From: Sandaracinobacteroides sayramensis
GTDB lineage: Bacteria > Pseudomonadota > Alphaproteobacteria > Sphingomonadales > Sphingomonadaceae
DNA: 64,000 bases
Reading direction: 5' to 3'
Assembly: GCF_022014495.1 (NCBI RefSeq)
Contig: NZ_JAKLSQ010000014.1
Span: 1 to 64,000, forward strand
Below the pieces are notes generated by a model. That model was not told the origin of the DNA, searched no databases, and saw only the letters and a list, made by a program, of their open reading frames with translations. Below, piece after piece: positions 37,401-45,510 of this stretch. A program made the position numbers and the translations under genes. How positions within the stretch are numbered: the first letter of the stretch is position 1; each line of letters opens with the position of its first letter.

Positions 37401-37904
37401 AATCTCGATATAAAGCCGGTCGCCGAACAAGCCGGTCAGCCGCCGCGCCAGCGCTTCGGCCTCCTCCCCCTGCCCCTCGGCGTAAAGCTTCGCCAGCGCC
37501 CCGTCCGCCCCGCCCGTCAGGCAGAGAAGCCCGTCCGTCCGCCCCTCCAGCCGCTCCAGCCCCGCCTCGCCCTCCATATGCGCGGCGGAGACGAGGTGCA
37601 GCAGATTGGCCCAGCCCGCCTCGTTCCGGGCGTAGAGCGCCAGATAGTCGACCGGCGGCCGGCTTCCGGGCCGAAGCGTGCCCGGCGGCATGTCGCGCAG
37701 CACCGGCAGCAGCGTGCCGATCACCGGCTGCACGCTCACATCCATGCAGGCCTTGGAGAAGGCCATGGCGCCGAACAGATTGCCGCGATCCGTCAGCCCC
37801 ACGGCCGGGAATCCGGCAGCGGCGGCGGCCTTCGCCAGCGCCTTCAGCTCGATGGTGGATTCCAGCATCGAGAAGGAGGACTGGCAGCGAAGCGGCACGA
37901 ACAT
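34446..37904 (-). CDS. dnaE: DNA polymerase III subunit alpha
   Basis: A 1,152-residue replicative polymerase. N-terminal PHP domain residues look degenerate (LRCQSSFSMLES and LTDRGNLFGA in place of His motifs), so no active PHP nuclease is expected. The catalytic Asp pair is in MPDFDIDFCETRREEVI near residue 400, with the palm GPGRGSGAGSAVAW nearby. A C-terminal HhH and OB-fold follow. In many Alphaproteobacteria dnaE follows lolD; here lolCD is about 20 kb away and on the other strand. Confidence 0.96.
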   Translation of the reverse strand: MFVPLRCQSSFSMLESTIELKALAKAAAAAGFPAVGLTDRGNLFGAMAFSKACMDVSVQPVIGTLLPVLRDMPPGTLRPGSRPPVDYLALYARNEAGWANLLHLVSAAHMEGEAGLERLEGRTDGLLCLTGGADGALAKLYAEGQGEEAEALARRLTGLFGDRLYIEISRSGDPVEQSSELSLLRLAHGAGLPIVGTSPARFLEPNGYSAHDVMLCISEGAYLETADRRRSNPRHYLADEREMAERFHDLPEALAMTAHVARRSAFALKKRDPVLPKLVPDAEAEKAELHRLAEAGLRARLDDMQVADEAPYWDRLAFELGIIGQMGFSGYFLIVADFIQWSKEQDIPVGPGRGSGAGSAVAWALRITDLDPLALGLLFERFLNPERKSMPDFDIDFCETRREEVIRYVQRKYGREQVAQIITFGTLKARAVVKDVGRVMQLPYGQVNRLSNLIPANPADPWDLNRALNGVPELTAEMKADPKVKQLIEVGLQLEGRPRHSSTHAAGVVIGDRPLSELVPLYRDPRSDFPVTQFDLKWAEEAGLVKFDFLGLKTLSVLARAKKLLAERGTAIDLDHLPWDDQDVYALMTRGDTVGVFQFESEGMRRALALVKPTLFEDIIALGALYRPGPMDNIPSFAARKWGREEPDYLHPMLEPTLKPTYGVIIYQEQVMQIAQVLAGYSLGEADLLRRAMGKKIQAEMDAQRARFVDGAKANGVDAKQAESIFNLVDKFAGYGFNKSHAAAYALVAWQTAWLKHHHPAAFYAGSMAYDIHLTDKLAVFVDDMRRLDVPLLGPCINASGADFTLEDHEGRIAVRYALGALKGVGEGAMDDIVRERDAHGPFRSLDDFVNRIDPRALNRRQMEALAAAGAFDCFGVDRARVHAAAELLMGAATRAADARVTGQGGLFGGDSAAESVPLPDAKPWPLGERLSHERDAFGFWFSGHPVEAHSPVLKAMSVATATEVMARRAPAGTRTTAKMAGLVEDFRWRVPQGKGPDRRYMLADLTDQSGKWGASCFNAEAQAQVEASVAAGETLLMDVELQWREGDEAPRLAIQSARPLQELVRSTRALLSVRFRPGATTMALAELSAWLPRGGRSVVEATVPLAAGGEAVVRLGADFLLPAGAEVEIGALDMVAGAEISAMTQPLRLVA

Positions 37905-37969
37905 GGGGCGGAACCTAGTCCCGCAATCCCCGCCGCCTCAAGGCTGGAGGAAAATAAAGCTGGGGAGAA

Positions 37970-38099
37970 AGCACTCCCTCTCCCCGCTCGCGGGGAGAGG
38001 GTTGGGGAGAGGGGAGGACGGCGCCACAAGCACCACCGCCACCGATCAACGGCAAGCCGCACGCTGCCGCACCCTCTCCCCAAAGGGAGAGGGAGTGCT
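37970..38099. repeat. Paired inverted GGGAGAGGG repeats (BIME-like)
   Basis: Fifteen-base perfect inverted arms, AGCACTCCCTCTCCC at 37970-37984 and its complement at 38085-38099. Each is part of a smaller hairpin (CTCTCCCCGCTCGCGGGGAGAG on the left, CCCTCTCCCCAAAGGGAGAGGG on the right). The whole 130-bp unit fills most of the gap between trpE and dnaE, which are on the same strand. It may act as an mRNA 3'-end block for trpE. Confidence 0.75.
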
Positions 38100-38106
38100 G
38101 GTGCCA

Positions 38107-39621
38107 CTACTGGCCGAAGCCGGGTTCGGCGGCGGCGGCCAGCGCCGCGCGGGCGGCGGCCATCAGCGCGCCGGCCTTCGCCTCGCACTCGCGCTGCTCA
38201 TAGGCGGGCTGGCTGTCGGCGACGATGCCGGCGCCCGCCGTCACATGCATCACCCCATCCTTCACCACGGCGGTGCGCAGCACGATGCAGCTGTCCATGC
38301 CGCCGTCCGGGGCGAAATAGCCGATGCCGCCGGCGTAAGGCCCGCGCTTTTCCGCTTCCAGCTCGGCGATGATCTCCATCGCCCGCACTTTGGGCGCGCC
38401 GGAAACCGTGCCGGCGGGAAAGCCGGCCAGAATGGCGTCGATCGAATCGCTATCCGCCAGCTGCCGCCCCACCACATTGGAGACGATGTGCATCACATGG
38501 CTGTAGCGCTCGACGGTGAAGCGGTCCGTCACCTTCACCGTGCCGGCTTGCGCCACACGGCCGACATCGTTGCGCCCGAGGTCCAGCAGCATCAGATGCT
38601 CGGCCAGTTCCTTGGGGTCGGCCAGCAGCCCGGCCTCCAGTTCGGCATCCTCGGCATCCGTCTTCCCGCGCGGCCGGGTGCCGGCGATCGGGCGGATGGT
38701 CACCTCGCCGTCGCGCGCCCGCACCAGTATCTCCGGGCTGGAGCCGATCACCGCGAATCCCGGCAGGTCCAGATGGTAGAGGAAGGGCGAAGGATTCACC
38801 CGCCGCAAGGAACGGTAAAGCTGGAACGGCGGCAGCGCGAAGGGCAGCTCGAAGCGCTGCGCCAGCACCACCTGGAAGATGTCCCCGGCGCCGATATAGG
38901 CCTTGGCGGCCTCGACCATCTCACCATAGCGCTCCGGCCCGACGGCGGAAACCGGCGTGGCCGTCTCCGCCGGCGCCGCAGCCACCAGCCGCGCCGGAAG
39001 CGGCCGCTGAAGCCGGGCGGCGGCAGCCTCCAGCCGCTCGTCGGCGGCGGCCAGCGCGGCAGGCGGCTCCAGCCCGCTGTCGGCATAGACGGGGGCGATC
39101 AGCGTCAGCGTGTCGGCCAGCCGGTCGAACACCAGCAGCAGCCCCGGCCGCACGAACATCATGTCGGGCACGCCCAGCGGGTCGCGCGCCGGCACCGGCA
39201 GCTTCTCCACCAGCCCGGCCGTCTCATAGCCGAAATAGCCGACGAGGAACGGCAGCGCCGGCGGCAGGCCGTCCGGCACCTCCATGCGGATGGAAGCCAC
39301 CAGTTCGCGCAGCGCCGTCAGGCTCGGCGCCCCGGCCGGCGCAAAAGCCTGCCGGTCGCGGCGCCACTGCCGGTTCACTTCCGCCGCATGGCCCGTCGCG
39401 CGGAAGGCCAGATCGGGGTCCAGCCCGATCAGCGAATAGCGCCCGCGCGTCCGCCCGCCTTCCACCGACTCCAGCAGGAAATCGCCCCGGCCTTCCTCGG
39501 CCAGCTTCAGCCAGGCGGAAACCGGGGTCTCGGTGTCGGCGTCCAGCAGCAGATGCCGGCAGGCATGGCGGCCGGCCGCCAGCCGAGCCAGCGCCCCGGC
39601 CGCATCTTCCGCCCGCGTCAC
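38107..39621 (-). CDS. trpE: Anthranilate synthase component I
   Basis: A 504-residue chorismate-utilising enzyme. FLLESVEGG near residue 47 carries the LLES tryptophan feedback-binding motif; HLMLLDLGRNDVGRVA, GTVSGAPKVRAMEII and GIGYFAPDGGMDSCIVLRT are catalytic-domain signatures. It makes anthranilate from chorismate with a TrpG partner that is not in the window. The start is GTG 39621, four bases after the ppiD stop. It is separated from other trp genes. Confidence 0.95.
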   Translation of the reverse strand: MTRAEDAAGALARLAAGRHACRHLLLDADTETPVSAWLKLAEEGRGDFLLESVEGGRTRGRYSLIGLDPDLAFRATGHAAEVNRQWRRDRQAFAPAGAPSLTALRELVASIRMEVPDGLPPALPFLVGYFGYETAGLVEKLPVPARDPLGVPDMMFVRPGLLLVFDRLADTLTLIAPVYADSGLEPPAALAAADERLEAAAARLQRPLPARLVAAAPAETATPVSAVGPERYGEMVEAAKAYIGAGDIFQVVLAQRFELPFALPPFQLYRSLRRVNPSPFLYHLDLPGFAVIGSSPEILVRARDGEVTIRPIAGTRPRGKTDAEDAELEAGLLADPKELAEHLMLLDLGRNDVGRVAQAGTVKVTDRFTVERYSHVMHIVSNVVGRQLADSDSIDAILAGFPAGTVSGAPKVRAMEIIAELEAEKRGPYAGGIGYFAPDGGMDSCIVLRTAVVKDGVMHVTAGAGIVADSQPAYEQRECEAKAGALMAAARAALAAAAEPGFGQ

Positions 39622-39625
39622 CGGC

Positions 39626-41560
39626 CTACTCGACGGTGGCGCCGGTCAGCCGCCGGTTCACCGCCTTCACGGCATCCGGCTTGCGCACCACGCCCACGTC
39701 GCGCTCGATCGCCCGCACGAAGCTTTCGGCCATTTCATTGCCGGCGTCGCGCACCAGGCTCTGGCGGACGGCGTCCACCAGTTGCACCGCCTCTTCCGGC
39801 GCGCCCGGCTTCACATCCTCCACCTTCACCACGAACCAGCCCTGCCCGCCCGGCGCCTGGATCACCCGCGCCTGGCCCTTGGGCGTATTCAGCAGCATCA
39901 CCACCGGCGGCGGCACCTGCTGGCCCTGCTGCGCCATCTGCGTCAGCTCCAGACGGCGAACCGTCAGTTGCTGCGGCGCGGGCAGGTTCCTGCCGCCGAT
40001 CGCCTTCTGCAGCGTCTCGCCCTTGCTGGCGGCGGCGGCGATCCGCTCGGCCTCGGCCTTGGCGGCGTCGGAACGGCTCTTCACCGACCAGGCCATCTCC
40101 ACGTCGCCCCGGATCTTGTCCAGCGGCACCAGCGCCGGCGCCACCACGTCGGTCACTTCCACCAGCGCATAATTGCCGCCCTCGGCTTCCACCACCTGCG
40201 GCCCTTCGCCGGGCTCGGTTGCGAACACCTTGGAGAGCAGCGGCTGCATCACCCGCGTCGCGCCATAATTCTCGTCGAACAGCCGCCCGTCGGCGGTTAG
40301 CGCCGGAGATGTCTGCACCGCCGCCCCCAGCCCCTTCGCCACATCCGCCAGCGACTGGCCCTCGGCGAACTGGTCCTCGGCCTTGCCGACGGTTTCCGAC
40401 AGAAGCTCGGCCAGCTTCTCGTCTTCCAGCTTCTTCTCGATGACGTTCTGGACCATGGTGAAGGGCTGCGGCTGCGGCGCCTGGATCTCCCGCACATGCA
40501 GCACATGCCAGCCGAAGCCGGACTTCACCGGTTCGGAAACCGCATCGGCGGCAAGGGCGAAGGCCGCCTTCGCCGACTGCGCGTTCACCTGCTGCGCCAA
40601 CTGGTCCTGCGAAAGCGCGCCAAGGGCCACGTCGCCTTCCTCAAACCCGAGGGCAGCCGCGGCCAGGCCGAAATCCTTGCCGCCGCGCACTTCGGCGACG
40701 AACGCCTTGGCCGCCGCTTCGTCCGGCAGCACCACCTGCTGCACGTTGCGCATTTCCAGCCCGCCGAACTCCAGCGGATTGTCGTCATAATATTTGCGCA
40801 CGGCCTCTGCCGTCGGCTTCGCCTTGTCCCTGAGAGATGCGCCGTTGAACTCCGCGAAGCGGAACGCCCGCCGCTCGGGCAGGGTGTAGGCGGCCTTGTT
40901 CTCGGTGTGGAAAGCCTGCAACTGCGCGTCGGTCGCCTTGCCCGGATCGGGCATCGCGGCGGACGGGATCGGCAGGATCACGCCGCTGCGCTGCTCCAGC
41001 AGCAGCGCCGCATAAGGCTCGGCCATGGCGCGCGGAACGCTGGTGCCCGCCAGCACGGGTTGCAGCAATTGCCGCCGCATCAGGTCGGTGGCGATCGATT
41101 CCCGCAGTTCCTCTTCCGAAATCCGCTGCTCGGCCAGCAGCCGGCGGAAGGTCGGCTCGTCGAACTTGCCGTTCAGCTGGAAGGCGGGGATGCTGGCGAT
41201 CTCGCCGTCCACCATCCGCCGGGAAATCGCCATGCCGTTGGCCGCGCCGAAGCTGTTCATCGCCTTGCCGGCGATCAGTTGCTGCAACACCATCTCGCCG
41301 CCGCCGGCGGCCAGGAATTCCGGGTTGGTCAGCTGCGGCGCCCGCTCCCGTTCGCGCGCGACGGCGCGGTCGACGGCGCCCAGATAATCGGATTCCTGGA
41401 TCGCCCCCTTGCCGACCGTCGCCAGCACGGCCCCGCTCTGGCCGGAAGTGCTGCCTGGTGTAGAAGGCTGGAACAGCGTGAAGACGAGCGCGCCGAGCGC
41501 CAGCGCAAGGATCAGGATACCGACCCAGGAGGAAACCGACTTGCGCAGAATCTGGAGCAT
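39626..41560 (-). CDS. ppiD: Periplasmic folding protein PpiD (SurA/parvulin-type peptidyl-prolyl isomerase)
   Basis: A 644-residue membrane-anchored chaperone: short cytoplasmic N-terminus, a single transmembrane helix (WVGILILALALGALVFTLF, residues ~12-30), SurA_N-like helices, and a parvulin domain (~240-360; GKDFGLAAAALGFEEGDVAL, FGWHVLHV). It helps newly exported outer-membrane proteins. ATG 41560 is preferred because MLQILRKSVSSW matches the family start. Confidence 0.9.
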   Translation of the reverse strand: MLQILRKSVSSWVGILILALALGALVFTLFQPSTPGSTSGQSGAVLATVGKGAIQESDYLGAVDRAVARERERAPQLTNPEFLAAGGGEMVLQQLIAGKAMNSFGAANGMAISRRMVDGEIASIPAFQLNGKFDEPTFRRLLAEQRISEEELRESIATDLMRRQLLQPVLAGTSVPRAMAEPYAALLLEQRSGVILPIPSAAMPDPGKATDAQLQAFHTENKAAYTLPERRAFRFAEFNGASLRDKAKPTAEAVRKYYDDNPLEFGGLEMRNVQQVVLPDEAAAKAFVAEVRGGKDFGLAAAALGFEEGDVALGALSQDQLAQQVNAQSAKAAFALAADAVSEPVKSGFGWHVLHVREIQAPQPQPFTMVQNVIEKKLEDEKLAELLSETVGKAEDQFAEGQSLADVAKGLGAAVQTSPALTADGRLFDENYGATRVMQPLLSKVFATEPGEGPQVVEAEGGNYALVEVTDVVAPALVPLDKIRGDVEMAWSVKSRSDAAKAEAERIAAAASKGETLQKAIGGRNLPAPQQLTVRRLELTQMAQQGQQVPPPVVMLLNTPKGQARVIQAPGGQGWFVVKVEDVKPGAPEEAVQLVDAVRQSLVRDAGNEMAESFVRAIERDVGVVRKPDAVKAVNRRLTGATVE

Positions 41561-41694
41561 TTCTGACCTTTGCGGGCATGAATTCCGGGCCGTGGCCAAG
41601 GGGGGAAGGCCCCGCAGCCACGGCAAACGGCGTTCCTGTTAGCGGCATGGCGGGGCTTTGGCCAGCGGGGTGGGAAGCGGCGCGCGCCGAGCCG

Positions 41695-42180
41695 ATGGCG
41701 GCGCCCCTCATCCTCACCCTCGCCCTGCCGCCCGCCCTCCAGCGCGCGGCGGACGAGCGGCGGGCCATCGACGCGCCGGAGGCCGCCCGCCACGCCCCCG
41801 CCCATATCAGCCTGTTCCGCCACCTGCCCGGCCCCTCGCTCGACACGCTCGCGAACGACCTCCGCGCGCTCGCCCGCGCCACGCCGGCGCCTTCATTCAA
41901 ACTGGGTTCACCTCTCCGGCGGGAGGGGATGTGGATGGCCCCCGCCCAAAGCCCCGACGCCGACCGTCTGCGCGAAACCCTCGCAAGCCTCTGGCACGGC
42001 CTCCTCGCCCCCGGAGACAAGGCGCCGCCACGCCTGCACCTCAGCCTCGCGCGCGCCACCGGCCGCACGGCGGCGCCCCACGCCCTTCCAGCCGGCCCGT
42101 GGCGCTCGCCCGCCCTCCTTCTGTGGCGGCATGGCGCGGCCCGATGGTCCCCGCTTGTCGCTTTCGCCTTCCACAGGTAA
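41695..42180 (+). CDS. 2H phosphoesterase (2'-5' RNA ligase/LigT-like) protein
   Basis: About 161 residues with two H-x-[ST] motifs characteristic of 2H phosphoesterases: APAHISLFRHL (residue ~32) and RLHLSLARA (residue ~119). The family opens 2',3'-cyclic phosphates or ligates 2'-5' RNA; in vivo role is usually unclear. Both ATG 41695 and an upstream in-frame ATG at 41647 are possible; neither has a strong ribosome-binding site. It precedes bamD by 11 bp. Confidence 0.72.
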   Translation: MAAPLILTLALPPALQRAADERRAIDAPEAARHAPAHISLFRHLPGPSLDTLANDLRALARATPAPSFKLGSPLRREGMWMAPAQSPDADRLRETLASLWHGLLAPGDKAPPRLHLSLARATGRTAAPHALPAGPWRSPALLLWRHGAARWSPLVAFAFHR

Positions 42181-42191
42181 GACCCGCCTCC

Positions 42192-43034
42192 ATGACATTC
42201 CACTCCGCCCGCATCCCGCTCCCGAGCGGTCGCGTCGTCGCATCCGCCCTCCTCGCCACCTCCCTGCTGCTGACGGCGGCCTGCGCGCGCAACCGCAACA
42301 AGCCCAAGGCGGATCAGGCCTATATCGCCCGCGACGTGGAGACGCTCTACTCCATCGCCAAGGACACGCTGGAGCAGGGCAACTACCGCCTCGCCGCCGC
42401 CATGTTCGACGAGGTGGAGCGCCAGCACCCCTATTCCGTCTGGGCCCGCCGGGCGCAACTGATGTCGGCCTTCAGCTATTACGCCTCGCGGCAATATTCC
42501 GAAGCCATCATGACGGCGCAGCGCTTCCTCAGCCTCCACCCCGGCAACAAGGACGCGCCCTACGCCTATTACATCATCGCGCTCAGCTATTACGAGCAGA
42601 TCGCCGACGTCGCGCGCGACCAGAAGATCACCCAGCAGGCGCTCACCGCGCTGCAGGAGCTGGTGCGCCGCTACCCGGGCACGCCCTATGCGGCGGACGC
42701 GCGGCTGAAGATCGACCTGGTGAACGACCATCTGGCCGGCAAGGAGCTGGACATCGGCCGCTTCTACGCCCGCAACCGCCAGTGGATCGCCGCCACCAGC
42801 CGCTACCGCATGGTGATCGACCAGTATCAGACGACCAGCCACGTCCCCGAGGCGCTGTTCCGGCTGACGGAAGCCTATCTGGCGCTGGGCCTGCCCGAGG
42901 AAGCGAAGCGCAACGCCGCCGTGCTCGGCTCCAACTTCCCCGGCTCCAAATGGTATGAGCGCGCCTACGGCCTGGTGCAGCGGCACGCCCCGAATACGCA
43001 GGTGGGCGCCACAACCGCACCAGCCGGCGGCTGA
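42192..43034 (+). CDS. bamD: Outer-membrane assembly lipoprotein BamD
   Basis: A 280-residue lipoprotein with lipobox LLLTAAC near residue 31, followed by TPR helices (ETLYSIAKDTLEQGNYRLAA, DEVERQHPYSVWARRAQLM, AYYIIALSYYEQI). It is an essential partner of BamA in outer-membrane protein insertion. ATG 42192 starts the signal peptide MTFHSARIPLPSG. The gene order bamD-recN is common in Alphaproteobacteria. Confidence 0.94.
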   Translation: MTFHSARIPLPSGRVVASALLATSLLLTAACARNRNKPKADQAYIARDVETLYSIAKDTLEQGNYRLAAAMFDEVERQHPYSVWARRAQLMSAFSYYASRQYSEAIMTAQRFLSLHPGNKDAPYAYYIIALSYYEQIADVARDQKITQQALTALQELVRRYPGTPYAADARLKIDLVNDHLAGKELDIGRFYARNRQWIAATSRYRMVIDQYQTTSHVPEALFRLTEAYLALGLPEEAKRNAAVLGSNFPGSKWYERAYGLVQRHAPNTQVGATTAPAGG

Positions 43035-43067
43035 CCCGGGCGGCGGGCTTTCGGGGGGAGGCGGCGC

Positions 43068-44711
43068 TTGCTGGTCCAGCTTTCGATCCGGGATCTGGTC
43101 CTCATCGAGCGTGTCGCGCTCGACTTCGGCCCGGGCCTCTCCGTGCTCACCGGCGAGACGGGCGCCGGCAAGTCCATCCTGCTCGACGGCCTCAACCTCG
43201 CGCTCGGCGAACGTGCCGACGCCGGGCTGGTGCGCAAGGGCACGCCGCAGGCCAGTGTCACGGCGGAATTCCATGTGCCACAAGACCATCCCGCCCTCGC
43301 GCTTCTCGCCGAGCATGACATTCCGCTGGACGAACCCGGCCAGATCACGCTCCGCCGAACGCTGAAGGCGGACGGCGGCAGCCGCGCGCATGTCAACGAC
43401 ACCGCCGTTTCCGCCGGCCTGCTCAGGCAGTTGGGCGGACTGCTGGTGGAAATCCACGGCCAGCACGACGAGCGCGGCCTGCTGAACCCGCGCGGCCATA
43501 TGGCCCTGCTAGACGCCTATGCCGCCCACCCCGACCTGCTGGCGGAAGTGGCCGGCGCCCACGCCGGCTGGAAGGCCGCCGGCAGCGCCCGCGCCGCCGC
43601 CGAAGCCCGGATGGAAGCCGACGCCCGCGACCGCGACTGGCTGGAGCATGCCAGCGCCGAACTGAAGGCGCTGAAACCGCAGCCGGGCGAGGAAGCCGAA
43701 CTTTCCGAGACCCGCGCCGCCATGCAGAAGGGCGCGAAGCTCGCCGATTCGCTGGACCAGATCGACGGCCTCGTCTCCGGCGGCGAAGGCGCGCTCAGCC
43801 AGTTGCGCCAGGCCGCCCGCCGGCTGGAGCGAATCGCCGCCGACGACCATGAACTGCAAGCGGCGCTGGAAGCGGTCGACCGGGCGCTGGTGGAAGGCGA
43901 CCAGCTCGAATCCAGCCTGGCCTCCGTCCGCAGCCGCTTTCTCGTCTCCCCCGACGCGCTGGAAGCCGCCGAGGCGCGGCTGTTCGAACTGCGCGCCATG
44001 GCCCGCAAGCACCGCGTCGAGGTCGAAGCCCTCCCCACGCTGGCCGAAGAGCTCGCCGCCCGGCTGACGGCGCTCGAAAACGCCGGCCACGGCCTGCAGC
44101 AATTGCAGGCCGCCGAATCGCGGGCGCTCGCCACATTCGAGGACGCCGCCAGGCGCCTCTCCGCCGCCCGCGCCGCCGCCGCGAAACGCCTCGATTCCGC
44201 CGTCGCCGCCGAACTGCCGGCGCTGAAGCTCGAATCCGCCCGCTTCCGCACCCGCCTCACCCCCACCCCGCCGGGCGAAACCGGCGCCGACCAAGTGCAG
44301 TTCGAAGTCGCCACCAACGCCGGCAGCGATTTCGGCCCGCTCATCCGCATCGCCTCGGGCGGTGAACTCAGCCGCTTCACCCTTGCCCTCAAGGTAGCGC
44401 TCGCCAGCGCCGGCGCCGCCGGCACGTTGATTTTCGATGAAATCGACCGCGGAGTCGGCGGCGCCACCGCCAACGCCATCGGCAACCGCCTCGCCCGCGT
44501 CGCCGAAGGCGCGCAGGTGCTGGTCGTCACCCACAGCCCGCAGGTCGCGGCCACCGGCGCCCACCATTTCCGAATCCTGAAGGCCGGCGGCAGCACCAGC
44601 GTCGTCCCGCTGGCAAAGGCCGAGCGCACCGACGAAATCGCCCGCATGCTCTCCGGCGCGGAAGTCACCGCCGAGGCGAGGGCGCAGGCGGAACGGCTGC
44701 TGGGGGCCTGA
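43068..44711 (+). CDS. recN: DNA repair protein RecN
   Basis: A 547-residue SMC-like ATPase in double-strand-break repair. Walker A is GETGAGKSIL (residues ~28-37); a long coiled-coil part occupies ~150-360; the signature and Walker B are SGGELSRFTLALK and LIFDEIDRG near residue 450. The start is TTG 43068, supported by GGGGGGAGG six bases upstream and the family opening LVQLSIRDLVLIE. Confidence 0.94.
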   Translation: MLVQLSIRDLVLIERVALDFGPGLSVLTGETGAGKSILLDGLNLALGERADAGLVRKGTPQASVTAEFHVPQDHPALALLAEHDIPLDEPGQITLRRTLKADGGSRAHVNDTAVSAGLLRQLGGLLVEIHGQHDERGLLNPRGHMALLDAYAAHPDLLAEVAGAHAGWKAAGSARAAAEARMEADARDRDWLEHASAELKALKPQPGEEAELSETRAAMQKGAKLADSLDQIDGLVSGGEGALSQLRQAARRLERIAADDHELQAALEAVDRALVEGDQLESSLASVRSRFLVSPDALEAAEARLFELRAMARKHRVEVEALPTLAEELAARLTALENAGHGLQQLQAAESRALATFEDAARRLSAARAAAAKRLDSAVAAELPALKLESARFRTRLTPTPPGETGADQVQFEVATNAGSDFGPLIRIASGGELSRFTLALKVALASAGAAGTLIFDEIDRGVGGATANAIGNRLARVAEGAQVLVVTHSPQVAATGAHHFRILKAGGSTSVVPLAKAERTDEIARMLSGAEVTAEARAQAERLLGA

Positions 44712-44766
44712 GGTTCTGGCCGCCAGGACTTCGCCCCCGCGCCGGATGGTGCGCAAGCAGAAGTTC

Positions 44767-44818
44767 GAAGGGGCTTTGCCCCTTCACCCCAGCAGGGGCG
44801 TGACGCCCCTGCACCCCC
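44767..44818. repeat. Family-3 double hairpin (GAAGGGGC and GCAGGGGCG modules)
   Basis: Two adjacent perfect hairpins, GAAGGGGC-TTT-GCCCCTTC at 44767-44785 and GCAGGGGCG-TGA-CGCCCCTGC at 44792-44812, 56 bases after the recN stop. Related double hairpins are at 45115-45166, 59116-59167 and 60904-60950. This 481-bp gap (44712-45192) between convergent recN and ybaB contains only repeats: this one, a family-1 copy, a family-2 copy and another family-3 copy. Confidence 0.75.
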
Positions 44819-44838
44819 GATCCTCAACACCCACCCCC

Positions 44839-44927
44839 GTCACCCCGGGCTTGACCCGGGGTCCAGCTTTCTTCTTCCAGCGCCGTGGCCGCAGAACAGC
44901 TGGACCCCGGGTCAAGCCCGGGGTGAC
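44839..44927. repeat. Family-1 hairpin repeat, best-preserved two-arm copy
   Basis: An 89-bp palindrome with perfect 30-base arms (left starts GTCACCCCGGGCTTGACC, right ends with its complement) around a loop of about 29 bases. Transcribed on either strand it would make a long RNA stem. It lies in the repeat-filled gap between convergent recN and ybaB. Confidence 0.88.
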
Positions 44928-44953
44928 GAGGTTTTCCGCAAGAGAGCACCCAT

Positions 44954-45004
44954 AAGCCCCTCCCCTGTCAGGGGAGGGGTTGGGGTGGGGTGCGAGCGTC
45001 CCAC
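44954..45004. repeat. Family-2 palindromic repeat
   Basis: AAGCCCCTCCCCTGTCAGGG continues into a complementary GGGGAGGGG arm and then the family tail TTGGGGTGGGG...GCGTCCCAC. The stem is longer than in the copies at 12194 and 51044. Confidence 0.7.
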
Positions 45005-45114
45005 ACCCACAAGGCGTCCAAGAAGCAAAACCACCCACCCACCAAAACCAGCGCCGCAGGCAATCAAACCCCACCACCAACCCAACCGCCCCAATCCCCC
45101 ACAACCAAACGAAA

Positions 45115-45166
45115 GAGGGTGCAGGGAAATCATTTCCCTGCCGGGGTGAAGGGGCAGAGCCCCTTC
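45115..45166. repeat. Family-3 double hairpin, inverted copy
   Basis: Fifty-two bases holding CAGGGAAATC-ATTTCCCTG and GAAGGGGC-AGA-GCCCCTTC hairpins. Its reverse complement is identical, base for base, to 59116-59167. It lies 26 bp beyond the ybaB stop, on the 3' side of that gene. Confidence 0.85.
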
Positions 45167-45192
45167 AAAAAAACCTCAAAGCCTCGAAAACC

Positions 45193-45510
45193 TCAAAGCT
45201 TGAACCCGGGCGGCAGCGGCAACCCGGCCGTCATCTTCTGCATTTCCGCGTTCGCCGCCTGGTCCGCCCGCGCGCGGGTGTCGTTCAGCGCCGCGACCAC
45301 CAGGTCCTCGGTCATTTCCTTGCTGTCGGCGGTCAGCAGCGAGGGGTCGATGTCGATGGCGATGATCCGCCCCTTGGCCGACGCCCGCACCTTCACCAGC
45401 CCGCCGCCGGACATGCCTTCCACTTCGATCCGGTCGAGCCCTTCCTGCGCTTCGGCCAGTTGCGCCTGCACGTTGCTCGCCATTTTCAGGATGTCGTCGA
45501 TGCTTTTCAT
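45193..45510 (-). CDS. ybaB: YbaB/EbfC family nucleoid-associated protein
   Basis: A 105-residue DNA-binding dimer with the family core MKSIDDILKMASNVQAQLAEAQE and ALNDTRARADQAANAEMQKMT. It directly follows dnaX, sharing an ATGA overlap, as in most bacteria; recR, the usual third gene, is not seen downstream and is replaced by repeats and convergent recN. Confidence 0.94.
   Translation of the reverse strand: MKSIDDILKMASNVQAQLAEAQEGLDRIEVEGMSGGGLVKVRASAKGRIIAIDIDPSLLTADSKEMTEDLVVAALNDTRARADQAANAEMQKMTAGLPLPPGFKL

Noticed and set aside
34017-38372. Very long open frame antisense to dnaE (over 1,400 codons)
   Set aside because: Low-complexity Arg/His/Gln/Pro-rich translation typical of the complement of a GC-rich gene; no domain similarity, no ribosome-binding site, and dnaE is fully supported on the other strand.
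40785-43499. Long minus-strand frame across bamD, the 2H protein gene and the 5' end of ppiD
   Set aside because: Crosses three recognised genes in the wrong frames; translation lacks motifs.
44712-45192. Possible small coding genes in the repeat-filled gap after recN
   Set aside because: Every frame there is made of palindromic repeat text with no ribosome-binding site or motif.
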